Source: Haemophilus haemolyticus | Lineage (GTDB): Bacteria; Pseudomonadota; Gammaproteobacteria; Enterobacterales; Pasteurellaceae | Reading direction: 5' to 3' | Length of the DNA stretch: 64,000 nucleotides | Assembly: GCF_003352385.1 (NCBI RefSeq) | Contig: NZ_CP031243.1 | Location: forward strand, 1,280,501 to 1,344,500 | In this document: positions 8,611 to 17,251 of the stretch, one piece after another | How the letters are laid out: every line of letters starts with the position of its first letter | Numbering within the stretch: position 1 is the stretch's first letter | The notes under the pieces: model-generated | The model's database searches: none | Told to the model about the DNA's origin: nothing | What the model saw: only the letters and a program-made list of their open reading frames with translations | Program-made: the position numbers and the translations under genes

Positions 8611-10055
8611 TGAACATTATTTATATTCTACTGGATCAAATTCGTAAAGATATGTTGGGGCCTTATGGTCACCAAATTGTGAAAACCCCGAATTTAGATC
8701 GTTTGGCAAAAGATGGCGTTCGCTTTAATAACGCCTTCACTCCAGCGTCTGTTTGCGGTCCTGCACGTACTTCACTTTTTACTGGATTAATGCCGTCTTC
8801 TCACGGCATTATTAAAAATGGGGAAAAAGGCGGTACAGGTGAAATTAGCCAAGAAAAACCGAATATTGGTAAATTGGCTGGCTATAATACTTATGTTGTA
8901 GGGAAGTGGCACGTAGGTACTAAATCTGTCCCCGAAGATTACGGGATTAAAGGCCATAACTTTGATGGTTATGGCTATCCTGGCAGTGGAGTATATAAAA
9001 ATTTAGTCTTCAACCAACCGCCAACACATTCCAATCGTTATAAAGAATGGTTAGAAGAAAAGGGATATGAAATCCCAGAAGTAAGCCGTGCCTACTTTGG
9101 TGATAACCCACATTTACGAGTACAAGAACTTTGCGGTTTACTTTCAGGTACGAAAGATCAAACGATTCCTTATTTCATCATTGATGAAGCGAAAAAATAT
9201 ATTCAAGAATCATTAGATGAAGGCAAACCGTTCTTTGCATGGATAAACTTCTGGGGGCCGCACACGCCTTGTATTGTGCCAGAACCTTATTATTCCATGT
9301 ATCGAAAAGAAGATGTGGTACTGGATAAAAGTTTCTTTAAACCATTAGAGGGCAAACCAGGTCATTTCCGCACAATTTCAAAAATGTGGGGAATGTGGGA
9401 AGCAAGCGAAGATCATTGGAAAGAAGTCATCACAAAATTCTGGGGTTATATCACCTTAATTGATGATGCAATCGGTGAATTATTTGATTACTTAGAAAAA
9501 AACGGTCTTTATGACCGCACTTTCTTGGTGGCTACAGCAGATCACGGCGATGCAATGGGCGCACATCGAATGATTGAAAAAGGGGAGTTTATGTTTGATG
9601 CCACCTACAACATTCCGATGATTATCAAAGATCCAAATTCAGACCGCGTCAATCAAGAAGATGATAACCTTGTTTATCTTCACGATTTAACTTCAACGGT
9701 GTTCGATTTAGCCAATCAAAAAGTGCCAGAAAGTTTTGAAGGGCAGAGCGTTCTTCCGATTATGCGCCAGCACCAAGATAACCAACGAAAAGGTGTACTT
9801 GGTCAGCTTGCGGGGCATTTTGTGTATTTTGAACAACGTATGTGGCGTCGTAAAGATTACAAACTCGTATTTAATGCGACCGATGTGTGTGAACTTTATG
9901 ACATCCGTAACGATCCGGAAGAAATGCACAATTTATTTTATGATTCACAATATAACAGCATCAAAAAAGAGATGTTAGAAGAAATGCGCGCTGAGATGAA
10001 ACGTCTGAATGACCCACTGGAAAATTGGGTTTATCGAATTATTGACGAAATTTAA
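8610..10055 (+). CDS. Type I sulfatase, cytoplasmic
   Basis: 481 residues. The N-terminus (NIIYILLDQIRKDMLGPYG) supplies metal-binding Asp, and CGPAR at residues 49-53 is the C-x-P/A-x-R motif whose Cys is converted to formylglycine. GKWHVG and ATADHGDAMGAHR, with the second metal ligands, follow in order. No signal peptide is present, so the enzyme should act inside the cell on a substrate brought in by the upstream symporter. No formylglycine-generating enzyme or radical-SAM sulfatase maturase is seen in the window, so the activator must be elsewhere. Exact substrate is unknown; host glycosaminoglycan fragments are one guess. Confidence 0.88.
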   Translation: MNIIYILLDQIRKDMLGPYGHQIVKTPNLDRLAKDGVRFNNAFTPASVCGPARTSLFTGLMPSSHGIIKNGEKGGTGEISQEKPNIGKLAGYNTYVVGKWHVGTKSVPEDYGIKGHNFDGYGYPGSGVYKNLVFNQPPTHSNRYKEWLEEKGYEIPEVSRAYFGDNPHLRVQELCGLLSGTKDQTIPYFIIDEAKKYIQESLDEGKPFFAWINFWGPHTPCIVPEPYYSMYRKEDVVLDKSFFKPLEGKPGHFRTISKMWGMWEASEDHWKEVITKFWGYITLIDDAIGELFDYLEKNGLYDRTFLVATADHGDAMGAHRMIEKGEFMFDATYNIPMIIKDPNSDRVNQEDDNLVYLHDLTSTVFDLANQKVPESFEGQSVLPIMRQHQDNQRKGVLGQLAGHFVYFEQRMWRRKDYKLVFNATDVCELYDIRNDPEEMHNLFYDSQYNSIKKEMLEEMRAEMKRLNDPLENWVYRIIDEI

Positions 10056-10070
10056 CCAAAGTCGTAGATT

Positions 10071-10097
10071 AAGGGCGTATCTAATACGCCCTTTGTT
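10071..10097 (+). terminator. Terminator after the sulfatase
   Basis: 10-bp perfect stem AAGGGCGTAT / ATACGCCCTT with a 3-base loop and a short T-rich tail. Confidence 0.75.
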
Positions 10098-10129
10098 ATC
10101 TCTGAACCTTTAAAATTATAGGAATAAAT

Positions 10130-10942
10130 ATGAAAATAACATTACTAAAAATACTGACACCAGAACTTCATCTTATTCAACATAATGATATTCCAGTTCT
10201 TCATCTAAAACACGCTGTTGGCACAGCAAAAATCGCTTTACAAGGCGCACAACTTCTTAGCTGGCAACCACAAGGCACAGCTCAAGATGTATTATGGTTA
10301 AGTGAAGTTGAATTATTCGAAAATGGCAATGCTATTCGTGGTGGCGTACCGATTTGTTATCCTTGGTTTGGTGGCGTAAAACAACCTGCGCACGGTACAG
10401 CTCGTATTCGTTTATGGCAGTTAAGTCATTATGATATTTCAGCCCATAAAGTGCGGTTAGAATTTGAGTTGTTTTCTGATTTAAATATTATCGAAGCTAA
10501 AATTGTAATGGTGTTCACAGACAAATGTCATTTAACTTTCACACATTATGGCGAAGAACCTGCACAAGCAGCGTTGCATACCTATTTCAATATTGGGGAT
10601 ATTAATCAAGTGGAAGTACAAGGTTTACCTGAAACTTGTTTTAATAGCTTAACCCAACAACAAGAAGAAGCCCCGTCACCGCGTCACATTTCTGAAAATG
10701 TTGATTGCATTTATTCCGCAGAAAAAATGCAGAATCAAATCGTAGATAAAAGTTTCAATCGTACAATTGCACTGCATCATCATAATGCAAGTCAATTTGT
10801 TCTTTGGAATCCTTGGCATAAAAAGACTAGTGGAATGAGTGAAACTGGCTATCAAACGATGTTGTGCTTGGAAACTGCGCGTATCCATCACTTGCTTGAA
10901 TTTGGCGAAAGTTTAAGCGTAGAAATTTCGCTTAAAGGCTAA
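10130..10942 (+). CDS. Aldose 1-epimerase / D-hexose-6-phosphate mutarotase family protein
   Basis: 270 residues of the YeaD-like galactose-mutarotase fold. Seen are ALQGAQLLSWQPQG, GNAIRGGVPICYPWFGG near residue 68 (the family signature), HGTARIRLW with the first catalytic-type His, AALHTYFNIGDI with the second, and LCLETAR near the C-terminus with a Glu in the position of the catalytic base. Family members interconvert alpha and beta forms of hexose-6-phosphates in the cytoplasm. It is a single gene with its own ribosome-binding site, behind the sulfatase terminator and ahead of infC. It corresponds to the H. influenzae gene I recall just upstream of infC. Confidence 0.85.
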   Translation: MKITLLKILTPELHLIQHNDIPVLHLKHAVGTAKIALQGAQLLSWQPQGTAQDVLWLSEVELFENGNAIRGGVPICYPWFGGVKQPAHGTARIRLWQLSHYDISAHKVRLEFELFSDLNIIEAKIVMVFTDKCHLTFTHYGEEPAQAALHTYFNIGDINQVEVQGLPETCFNSLTQQQEEAPSPRHISENVDCIYSAEKMQNQIVDKSFNRTIALHHHNASQFVLWNPWHKKTSGMSETGYQTMLCLETARIHHLLEFGESLSVEISLKG

Positions 10943-11074
10943 ATTTTGTTGCATAAGTGGTGTGAATACTATAGAATTCGCGGGATTTTTCCCGTTCCTT
11001 ACGGGCAACAAATTTGAAATCTTTTATTTTTAGCGAAAAGATTTTTACTATTAACCAATAGAAGGAATACGATT
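10943..11074 (+). promoter_or_regulatory. infC upstream region
   Basis: Holds a -10-like TACTAT at 10967-10972 with only a weak -35, then a short GC hairpin (CGGG/CCCG, about 10980-10993) and a second pairing, CCCGTTCCTTACGGG. It probably carries the infC promoter and a structured 5' leader; no start point can be fixed. Confidence 0.4.
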
Positions 11075-11617
11075 ATTAAAACCGTAAAAAAAGCGCCGGC
11101 AGTAAATCGCCCAAACCGTATCAATGAAGAGATTCGTGTAAAAGAAGTTCGTTTAATTGACCAAGATGGTGAACAAGCAGGAATTGTTTCTATTCAACAA
11201 GCCCTAGAAATGTCAGAGCAAGCAGAGCTTGATCTTGTTGAAATTAGCCCAAATGCAGAGCCGCCGGTTTGTCGCATTATGAACTACGGTAAATTCCTTT
11301 ACGAGAAAAGTAAAACCGCTAAAGAACAAAAGAAAAAACAAAAAGTTGTGCAAGTTAAGGAAATTAAATTCCGTCCAGGCACAGACGAAGGTGACTATCA
11401 AGTTAAATTACGCAGCTTAATCCGTTTCTTAGAAGACGGTGACAAAGCAAAAATTACCGTGCGTTTCCGCGGTCGTGAAATGGCTCACCAAGACATTGGC
11501 TTTGATGTGTTGGAGCGCGTAAAAAATGATTTAGCTGAAATTTCTGTCGTTGAATCTGCACCGGGTAAATTAGAAGGCCGTCAGGCTGTAATGGTGTTAG
11601 CACCGAAGAAAAAATAA
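11075..11617 (+). CDS. infC: Translation initiation factor IF-3 (AUU start)
   Basis: IF3 binds the 30S subunit and checks initiator tRNA and start codon. Read from the second ATT of the ATTATTAAA at 11072-11080, the product is 180 residues, the same length as E. coli IF3, and begins [19 protein letters not shown] after the initiator. GAAGGA at 11061-11066 is 8 bases upstream of this ATT. The only ATG candidate (11210) would remove 45 conserved N-terminal residues. An AUU start is the known basis for infC autoregulation, because IF3 discriminates against it. Inside, [23 protein letters not shown] and the C-terminal domain ending VMVLAPKKK are typical. Followed by rpmI and rplT. Confidence 0.95.
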   Translation: MKTVKKAPAVNRPNRINEEIRVKEVRLIDQDGEQAGIVSIQQALEMSEQAELDLVEISPNAEPPVCRIMNYGKFLYEKSKTAKEQKKKQKVVQVKEIKFRPGTDEGDYQVKLRSLIRFLEDGDKAKITVRFRGREMAHQDIGFDVLERVKNDLAEISVVESAPGKLEGRQAVMVLAPKKK

Positions 11618-11621
11618 GAAT

Positions 11622-11650
11622 TTTGCTGAGATTTCTCAGCAAATCTTTTT
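11622..11650 (+). terminator. Terminator/attenuator between infC and rpmI
   Basis: 9-bp stem TTTGCTGAG / CTCAGCAAA, 4-base loop, followed by TCTTTTTG. It would end or attenuate infC transcripts ahead of the ribosomal-protein genes. Confidence 0.7.
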
Positions 11651-11827
11651 GTTTAAGTTTGACTTAAATGAAAAGACAACTGCACGTTGGGCACACTACG
11701 CAGCCTAACTGCTTTTGAAAAGGCAATTTAATTTGCCTTATGATGGAAATGATCAGTGCTTCCAAGTAACTTTTTAAGTTCGCCTGATTATGTTGTTTTA
11801 AACGAAAAATGCGGAGTTATTTTAACA
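11651..11827 (+). promoter_or_regulatory. rpmI-rplT 5' leader, candidate L20 autoregulatory region
   Basis: A long non-coding leader with at least one clear hairpin (AAGGCAA / TTGCCTT, 11720-11739) before rpmI. In gamma-proteobacteria L20 represses rpmI through a long-range structure in this region; here the position fits, but the L20-binding fold has not been shown. Confidence 0.4.
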
Positions 11828-12025
11828 ATGCCTAAAATCAAAACAGTACGCGGCGCAGCGAAGCGCTTCAAAAAAACTGCTTCTGGTGGTTTCAAGCGTA
11901 AACAATCTCACTTACGTCATATTTTGACTAAAAAAACAACTAAACGTAAACGTCATTTACGTCATAAATCAATGGTTGCGAAAGCAGACCAAGTTTTAGT
12001 AGTAGCTTGCTTACCATACGCATAA
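11828..12025 (+). CDS. rpmI: 50S ribosomal protein L35
   Basis: 65 residues starting [20 protein letters not shown] and ending VVACLPYA, with the diagnostic [22 protein letters not shown] stretch in between. The ATG at 11828 is used; the upstream in-frame extension to 11756 has no L35 similarity. Very basic, as expected for an rRNA-binding protein of the large subunit. It lies 65 bases before rplT and is likely cotranscribed and co-repressed with it. Confidence 0.97.
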
Positions 12026-12087
12026 GCCGTTATTTAAGCAAAACGTACGATTAGTTCATTTTAGAAAAATATTACATAGGAGATTAA

Positions 12088-12444
<357 letters not shown>

Positions 12445-12472
12445 TTTTTTAAAGTTTAGATAAAGAAGAATT

Positions 12473-12497
12473 AGGACGCTGAAAAGCGTCCTTTTTT
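12473..12497 (+). terminator. rplT terminator (copy 1 of a duplicated hairpin)
   Basis: AGGACGCT-GAAA-AGCGTCCT followed by six T. The same hairpin with flanking bases occurs again at 13560-13584, on the far side of the Sel1 gene. Confidence 0.95.
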
Positions 12498-12675
12498 CAT
12501 TATTATGATAGATAAGTCTATCTTTTCTATACATTCTAAATTGATAATTTCGCTAAATTGTCCTCCTAAAACCAGTGTGTGTTTTTTAGCCTATTTCTAT
12601 TTTTTAAATGATTAAATATAAATAAGAAAAAAGCATTTTTGTTAGTTATTTAAAGTTTAATTTTTAACCTTTTCG

Positions 12676-12720
12676 CACCCAGTATACTGGGTGTTGTTAT
12701 CTCTTTACAGAGATAACAAC
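12676..12720. repeat. Two abutting palindromes upstream of the Sel1 gene
   Basis: CACCCAGTATACTGGGTG (12676-12693) is a perfect 18-base palindrome. It shares its last base with a second inverted repeat, GTTGTTATCTCT-TTAC-AGAGATAACAAC (12693-12720). Neither is followed by a T-run. They may be operators or structured RNA, or end remnants of an inserted segment. The rest of 12498-12781 is AT-rich without other recognisable features. Confidence 0.8.
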
Positions 12721-12781
12721 AAAACATCTTGCTAAACAAAAAAATTTGGTATTTCAATTAAGGTTAATTAATAGGTATGTT

Positions 12782-13549
12782 ATGAAACTGACAAAAACAC
12801 TTCTCACTAGCGCATTATTAGCTACTTCAATTTTTTCTTTTCAATCTACTGCTTGGGCAGATACGCCAGAACAGCAGTTTCAACAAGTCGTTGAATCCTA
12901 CAATAAACGTGATTATCAAACAGCCTTCAAACTTTTGCTGCCATTGGCTGAACAAGGCAATGCAACTGCTCAATATAATTTGGGTCAGATGTATCGCAGG
13001 GGAGAAGGTGTCAAACAAGATGATGCTGAAGCGGTGAAATGGTATCGCAAAGCGGCTGAACAAGGTGATGCAGATGCTCAATTTGATTTAGGGTTGATGT
13101 ATTCCAAGGGATATGGCGTAAAACAAGATTATACGGAAGCGGCTAAATGGAATCGCAAAGCGGCTGAACAAGGTGATGCAGATGCTCAATTTCGTTTGGG
13201 TGTGATGTATACCCTTGGAAAAGGCGTAAAAAAAGATCGTTCTGAAGCGGAAAAATGGTATCGCAAAGCGGCTGAACAAGGAAATATTGATGCTCAAAAT
13301 GCAATGGGGGAAGTATATCTTTCTGGAATAGGGGTCAAACAAAATGATGCAGAAGCGGTGAAATGGTATCGCAAAGCAGCTGAACAAGGCTCTGCAACGG
13401 CTCAACATGCTATGGGGCTTTTTTATAGTGGAACATTCTCTGTTGATGTTATAAAAGAAGACCTTTCTAAAGCTAAAGAATGGTTCCGTAAGGCTTGTGA
13501 TAACGGTTCTCAATATGCTTGTGATGATTTAAGGAAGTTAGAGAAATAG
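12782..13549 (+). CDS. Secreted Sel1-like repeat protein
   Basis: 255 residues from the ATG at 12782, which begins a clear signal peptide (MKLTKTLLTSALLATSIFSF, cleavage after AWA); the longer frame from 12746 would bury it. After a short N-terminal region come about five 36-residue Sel1 units of the form AEQGxAxAQxxLGxMYxxGxGVKQDxxEAxKWYRKA, ending in a divergent repeat and the tail CDNGSQYACDDLRKLEK. Sel1 repeats are alpha/alpha solenoids for protein contacts. The units are highly alike at DNA level, so repeat number could change by recombination. The gene is bracketed by two copies of the rplT terminator, which suggests insertion between rplT and recB. Confidence 0.88.
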   Translation: MKLTKTLLTSALLATSIFSFQSTAWADTPEQQFQQVVESYNKRDYQTAFKLLLPLAEQGNATAQYNLGQMYRRGEGVKQDDAEAVKWYRKAAEQGDADAQFDLGLMYSKGYGVKQDYTEAAKWNRKAAEQGDADAQFRLGVMYTLGKGVKKDRSEAEKWYRKAAEQGNIDAQNAMGEVYLSGIGVKQNDAEAVKWYRKAAEQGSATAQHAMGLFYSGTFSVDVIKEDLSKAKEWFRKACDNGSQYACDDLRKLEK

Positions 13550-13559
13550 TTTTTAAATT

Positions 13560-13584
13560 AGGACGCTGAAAAGCGTCCTTTTTT
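13560..13584 (+). terminator. Terminator, copy 2 of the rplT hairpin
   Basis: Same AGGACGCT-GAAA-AGCGTCCT stem and T-run as at 12473, preceded by the same AATT. Confidence 0.95.
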
Positions 13585-13642
13585 GCATTTATGGCTTCAA
13601 ATTTTGTAAAATAATGCCATTAGTTCTCATCTGTTAAAATCT

Positions 13643-16600
13643 ATGACCGAAACAATCCCACTGAATCCTATCACGTTGCCTTTAAATCAAATTAGCTTAA
13701 TCGAAGCATCTGCTGGTACGGGGAAAACCTACACTATTGGTTCTTTATATCTCCGACTTTTATTAAAGGCGGGGGAAAATAACTTTTCTCGTCCGTTAAA
13801 TGTGGAAGAAATTCTGGTGGTAACTTTTACGGAAATGGCGACAGAAGAACTCAAGAAAAAAATTCGTGAGCGTATAACAGATGCGATTGATAAACTCATT
13901 GCCTTTGCAGAAACCCAAGATAAATCCGCATTTAAAAATGATGAATTTCTTACCGCACTTTGTGATAATTTGAACATTTTTGAGGCAATTCATCGCTTAA
14001 AGTTAGCTGAACAAAATATGGATTTGGCGGCGATTTATACCATTCACGGTTTTTGTCGCCGTATGTTGATGCAATATGCTTTCCATTCTGGCATTCACTT
14101 CAATTTAGAATTAATTAAAGATCAATCGGACTTGTTGGTTCGTTTTGCTAATGAATTTTGGCGAGAACATTTTTATCCATTGCCTTTTGAAATGGCTGAC
14201 TTTATTGCGAATGAACTAGGTTCACCAGATTACGTGTTATCCCTATTAAAATCTGATTTAGGCAAAAATTTAATTGTTGATTTGGAGAACCAACAGGCAT
14301 TATCTATTTCTATCACAGAATTTTTACACCAATATCTTGGTGAGTATTTTAAAGATATCAAGGCACTAAAACGCTTTTGGTTAGAAAGTGCGGGTAAAAT
14401 TTCTGAATTAATTACAGAAGAATTGAATAAAGATTATGCAAAAGGCGAGCCTAAATCCTTAAGCCGTCGAAGTTATAATACATCACGTTTAGCGAAATGG
14501 ATTGATCAAGTAAACGCCTGGGCAAATGATCCCCGTGATTATGTACTGAATGAAACCTTGATATCGTATTTCACTCAATCAGCTTTAGGTGAAAAAGGTG
14601 AGGAGGGCGCATCCCCCTTTATTGCCCCGATTTTTACTGAATTAGAAGATCGTGCAAATGCTTTAATGTCTCCAGATTTACTTCGTCGAGTTATTCTTTA
14701 TCATTATCGACAAGGCTTACAACAAAAACTTTTAGACTATAAACTTAATCACCAAGAAAAATCCTTTGATGATTTATTGCGTTTGCTTTATGAAGCCTTG
14801 CAAGGTGCGCAAGGAGATGAATTAGCGGAAATGATTCGTTTCCAATATCCTTTTGCGATGATTGATGAATTTCAGGATACGGATTCACAACAGTACGCTA
14901 TTTTTTCAAAAATTTATCGTGATAATCCCGAAAAAAATACTGGTTTTATTATGATTGGTGATCCGAAGCAGGCGATTTATCGTTTCCGTGGCGCAGATAT
15001 TTTTACTTATCTAAAAGCATCGGATGAAGCCCAATCTCGCTTTGAACTCACTAAAAATTATCGTTCAGAGAAGAATCTGGTTGATGGCGTCAATGCGTTG
15101 TTTGATTTTCCTCAATCGCCATTTATTTATCAAAATATTAACTTTACTGCTGTTGATTCTCGTGATGATCATCTTCGATTTTATTTAAATGGCAAAGCCG
15201 AACCAGCTTATCGTTTTTATCTGACAGAAAGTGACAAAGTGAATAAAACTGAAATGGCAAAAATATGTGCTATTTCTATTCAACATTGGCTAAAAAGTGC
15301 GGCAGAAAATCAGGCAGTTTTTCAAAACGAAGATACTTGTAAAACATTGCAAGCGGCGAATATTGCCGTGTTGGTGCGTGATAAAAATGAAGCGGCTTTA
15401 GTAAAAAATGAATTGCAAAAATTGGGGATCGCGTCAGTTTATCTTTCTGATCAAAATAGCGTATTTGATAGCAATGTTGCGAAAGAATTAGCTTGGGTGC
15501 TTAAAGCCTGTTTGAATGTGGCAGAACGTCCAATTTTGAACGCAATTGCGACCGCACTTTTTGGCTTAAATGCAGCGGATATTCATCAAATTCAGCAAAA
15601 TGAGGCAGACTGGCAACGTTGGGCAGATAGCTTTACTCAATACCAACAAACTTGGCAACGCCAAGGAATATTGGTCATGCTCCACCAAATTTTATTGGAG
15701 CAAGGCATTTCAGAGCGATTATTAAGCCAAGCCACGGGCGAGCGAGATTTAACGGATTTCCTACATTTGGCAGAAATTTTACAACAAGCTGCCACGCTAC
15801 ACGAAAGTGAAGCGGCATTGCTCAGTTGGTTTGAAAAACAAATTCAAGGCGAAGGTCGTCAAGAGGCTCAAATTCGTTTAGAAAGTGAACGCCAGTTGGT
15901 AAAAATAGTAACAATCCATAAATCTAAAGGCTTAGAATATGATTTAGTTTGGCTACCATTTTTAGCGGTGCCGAGCAAAGATCCAAGTAAAAAAGACATC
16001 AATATTTATTATTCTAAAGAACGAGATGAAACCTTATGGGATATGGAAAATCGTAATTTGACCGCACTTTATGAAGAAACTTTTGCGGAAGAGTTACGTT
16101 TACTTTATGTGGCTTTAACCCGTGCCAAATATCAAATGGCATTCGCTTTGCCTACGCAATTTGATAAAAAATGGAATGCCTTACATTATGTATTAAGCCA
16201 AGGCGAAATAGGCAAAGAAATAAATTTGTCAGATTCTAAAAATACCGAGACGTTGTTGCAAACCTTTAAAGAAAAAATGCAAGATAATGTGGAAATCTGC
16301 ACTAAGCCAAATTTAGAGGCTTTGACGGCTTTATCAATTAATACAAAAAATGATGATCTTAAAGCCGCAGAATTTACGGGTAATATTGAGCAAGATTGGC
16401 GAATAATCAGTTTTACTTCAATTGAACAAGGTCATCGTCGACAAAATTATTTCGCTGAAAGTGCGGGTAAAAAACACGCTGTTTTTGATGACGTAAAAGA
16501 TTACGATAGCCAAAATGCTATTGAAATTTCAACCGCGCTTTTAAACGAAAATGAATCAAACATTTTAGATTTGCCACGAGGTAAACAAGTCGGGACTGCA

Positions 16601-17251
16601 TTGCATCGCCATTTTGAAAATTGCTATTTTTCTGATTTAGCAAATACAGAAGAAATTGACAAATTAAGACAATCCTTACAGTTAGATGAAACCCTTACAG
16701 AACCGCTACAAAATTGGCTACAACAGATTTCACATACGCCACTTTCTCATGAAATAGGAATAGCATTAGCTGATTTGGTAAATAAAGATTGCATTAAAGA
16801 AATGCCATTTTATCTGGCTATTCGGGAACATTTTGATGTTGATGCGTTTAATCGCACGTTGAAAGCCCATCATCATTTGCCAAGCGATCCACTTCAATTT
16901 GAACAAATTCAAGGCATGGTGCGAGGTTCGATTGACTTAGTTTTCCGTCATAATGGGAAATATTATCTTGTTGATTATAAATCTAATTTCTTAGGTTCAA
17001 GCCTTACTGATTACAATCAAGAGGCATTGAAAAAAGAAATGTTACACAGTCACTATGATTGGCAATATTTAATTTATACGCTGGCATTACATCGTTATTT
17101 GCAAAGCGTTGTGCCTCATTACGATTATGCGCGAGATTTCGGCGGGGTATTTTATCTTTTCTTACGTGGAATGAATGGTGAGCCACAATCTGGCGTATTT
17201 TACGATCGTCCAAGCGTTGAATTAATCACAGAATTAGACGGGGTGTTTTAA
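13643..17251 (+). CDS. recB: Exodeoxyribonuclease V beta subunit RecB
   Basis: 1202 residues. Walker A is EASAGTGKTYT at residues 21-31; VTFTEMATEELKKKI, MIDEFQDTDSQQYAIF (Walker B region), GDPKQAIYRFRGADIF, VKIVTIHKSKGLEYDLVW and LRLLYVALTRAK are UvrD-type helicase motifs in order. The C-terminal nuclease domain shows GMVRGSIDLVFRHNGKYY followed by LVDYKSN, with the catalytic D...DYK set. RecB is the 3'-5' helicase and nuclease of RecBCD, which repairs double-strand breaks at Chi. The stop overlaps the recD start (TAATG). recC is not in the window. Confidence 0.97.
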   Translation: MTETIPLNPITLPLNQISLIEASAGTGKTYTIGSLYLRLLLKAGENNFSRPLNVEEILVVTFTEMATEELKKKIRERITDAIDKLIAFAETQDKSAFKNDEFLTALCDNLNIFEAIHRLKLAEQNMDLAAIYTIHGFCRRMLMQYAFHSGIHFNLELIKDQSDLLVRFANEFWREHFYPLPFEMADFIANELGSPDYVLSLLKSDLGKNLIVDLENQQALSISITEFLHQYLGEYFKDIKALKRFWLESAGKISELITEELNKDYAKGEPKSLSRRSYNTSRLAKWIDQVNAWANDPRDYVLNETLISYFTQSALGEKGEEGASPFIAPIFTELEDRANALMSPDLLRRVILYHYRQGLQQKLLDYKLNHQEKSFDDLLRLLYEALQGAQGDELAEMIRFQYPFAMIDEFQDTDSQQYAIFSKIYRDNPEKNTGFIMIGDPKQAIYRFRGADIFTYLKASDEAQSRFELTKNYRSEKNLVDGVNALFDFPQSPFIYQNINFTAVDSRDDHLRFYLNGKAEPAYRFYLTESDKVNKTEMAKICAISIQHWLKSAAENQAVFQNEDTCKTLQAANIAVLVRDKNEAALVKNELQKLGIASVYLSDQNSVFDSNVAKELAWVLKACLNVAERPILNAIATALFGLNAADIHQIQQNEADWQRWADSFTQYQQTWQRQGILVMLHQILLEQGISERLLSQATGERDLTDFLHLAEILQQAATLHESEAALLSWFEKQIQGEGRQEAQIRLESERQLVKIVTIHKSKGLEYDLVWLPFLAVPSKDPSKKDINIYYSKERDETLWDMENRNLTALYEETFAEELRLLYVALTRAKYQMAFALPTQFDKKWNALHYVLSQGEIGKEINLSDSKNTETLLQTFKEKMQDNVEICTKPNLEALTALSINTKNDDLKAAEFTGNIEQDWRIISFTSIEQGHRRQNYFAESAGKKHAVFDDVKDYDSQNAIEISTALLNENESNILDLPRGKQVGTALHRHFENCYFSDLANTEEIDKLRQSLQLDETLTEPLQNWLQQISHTPLSHEIGIALADLVNKDCIKEMPFYLAIREHFDVDAFNRTLKAHHHLPSDPLQFEQIQGMVRGSIDLVFRHNGKYYLVDYKSNFLGSSLTDYNQEALKKEMLHSHYDWQYLIYTLALHRYLQSVVPHYDYARDFGGVFYLFLRGMNGEPQSGVFYDRPSVELITELDGVF

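Noticed and set aside
13088..13513. A 141-codon frame opposite the Sel1 gene
   Set aside because: It mirrors the Sel1 repeats on the other strand; composition is Ser/Phe-rich as expected for a shadow frame.
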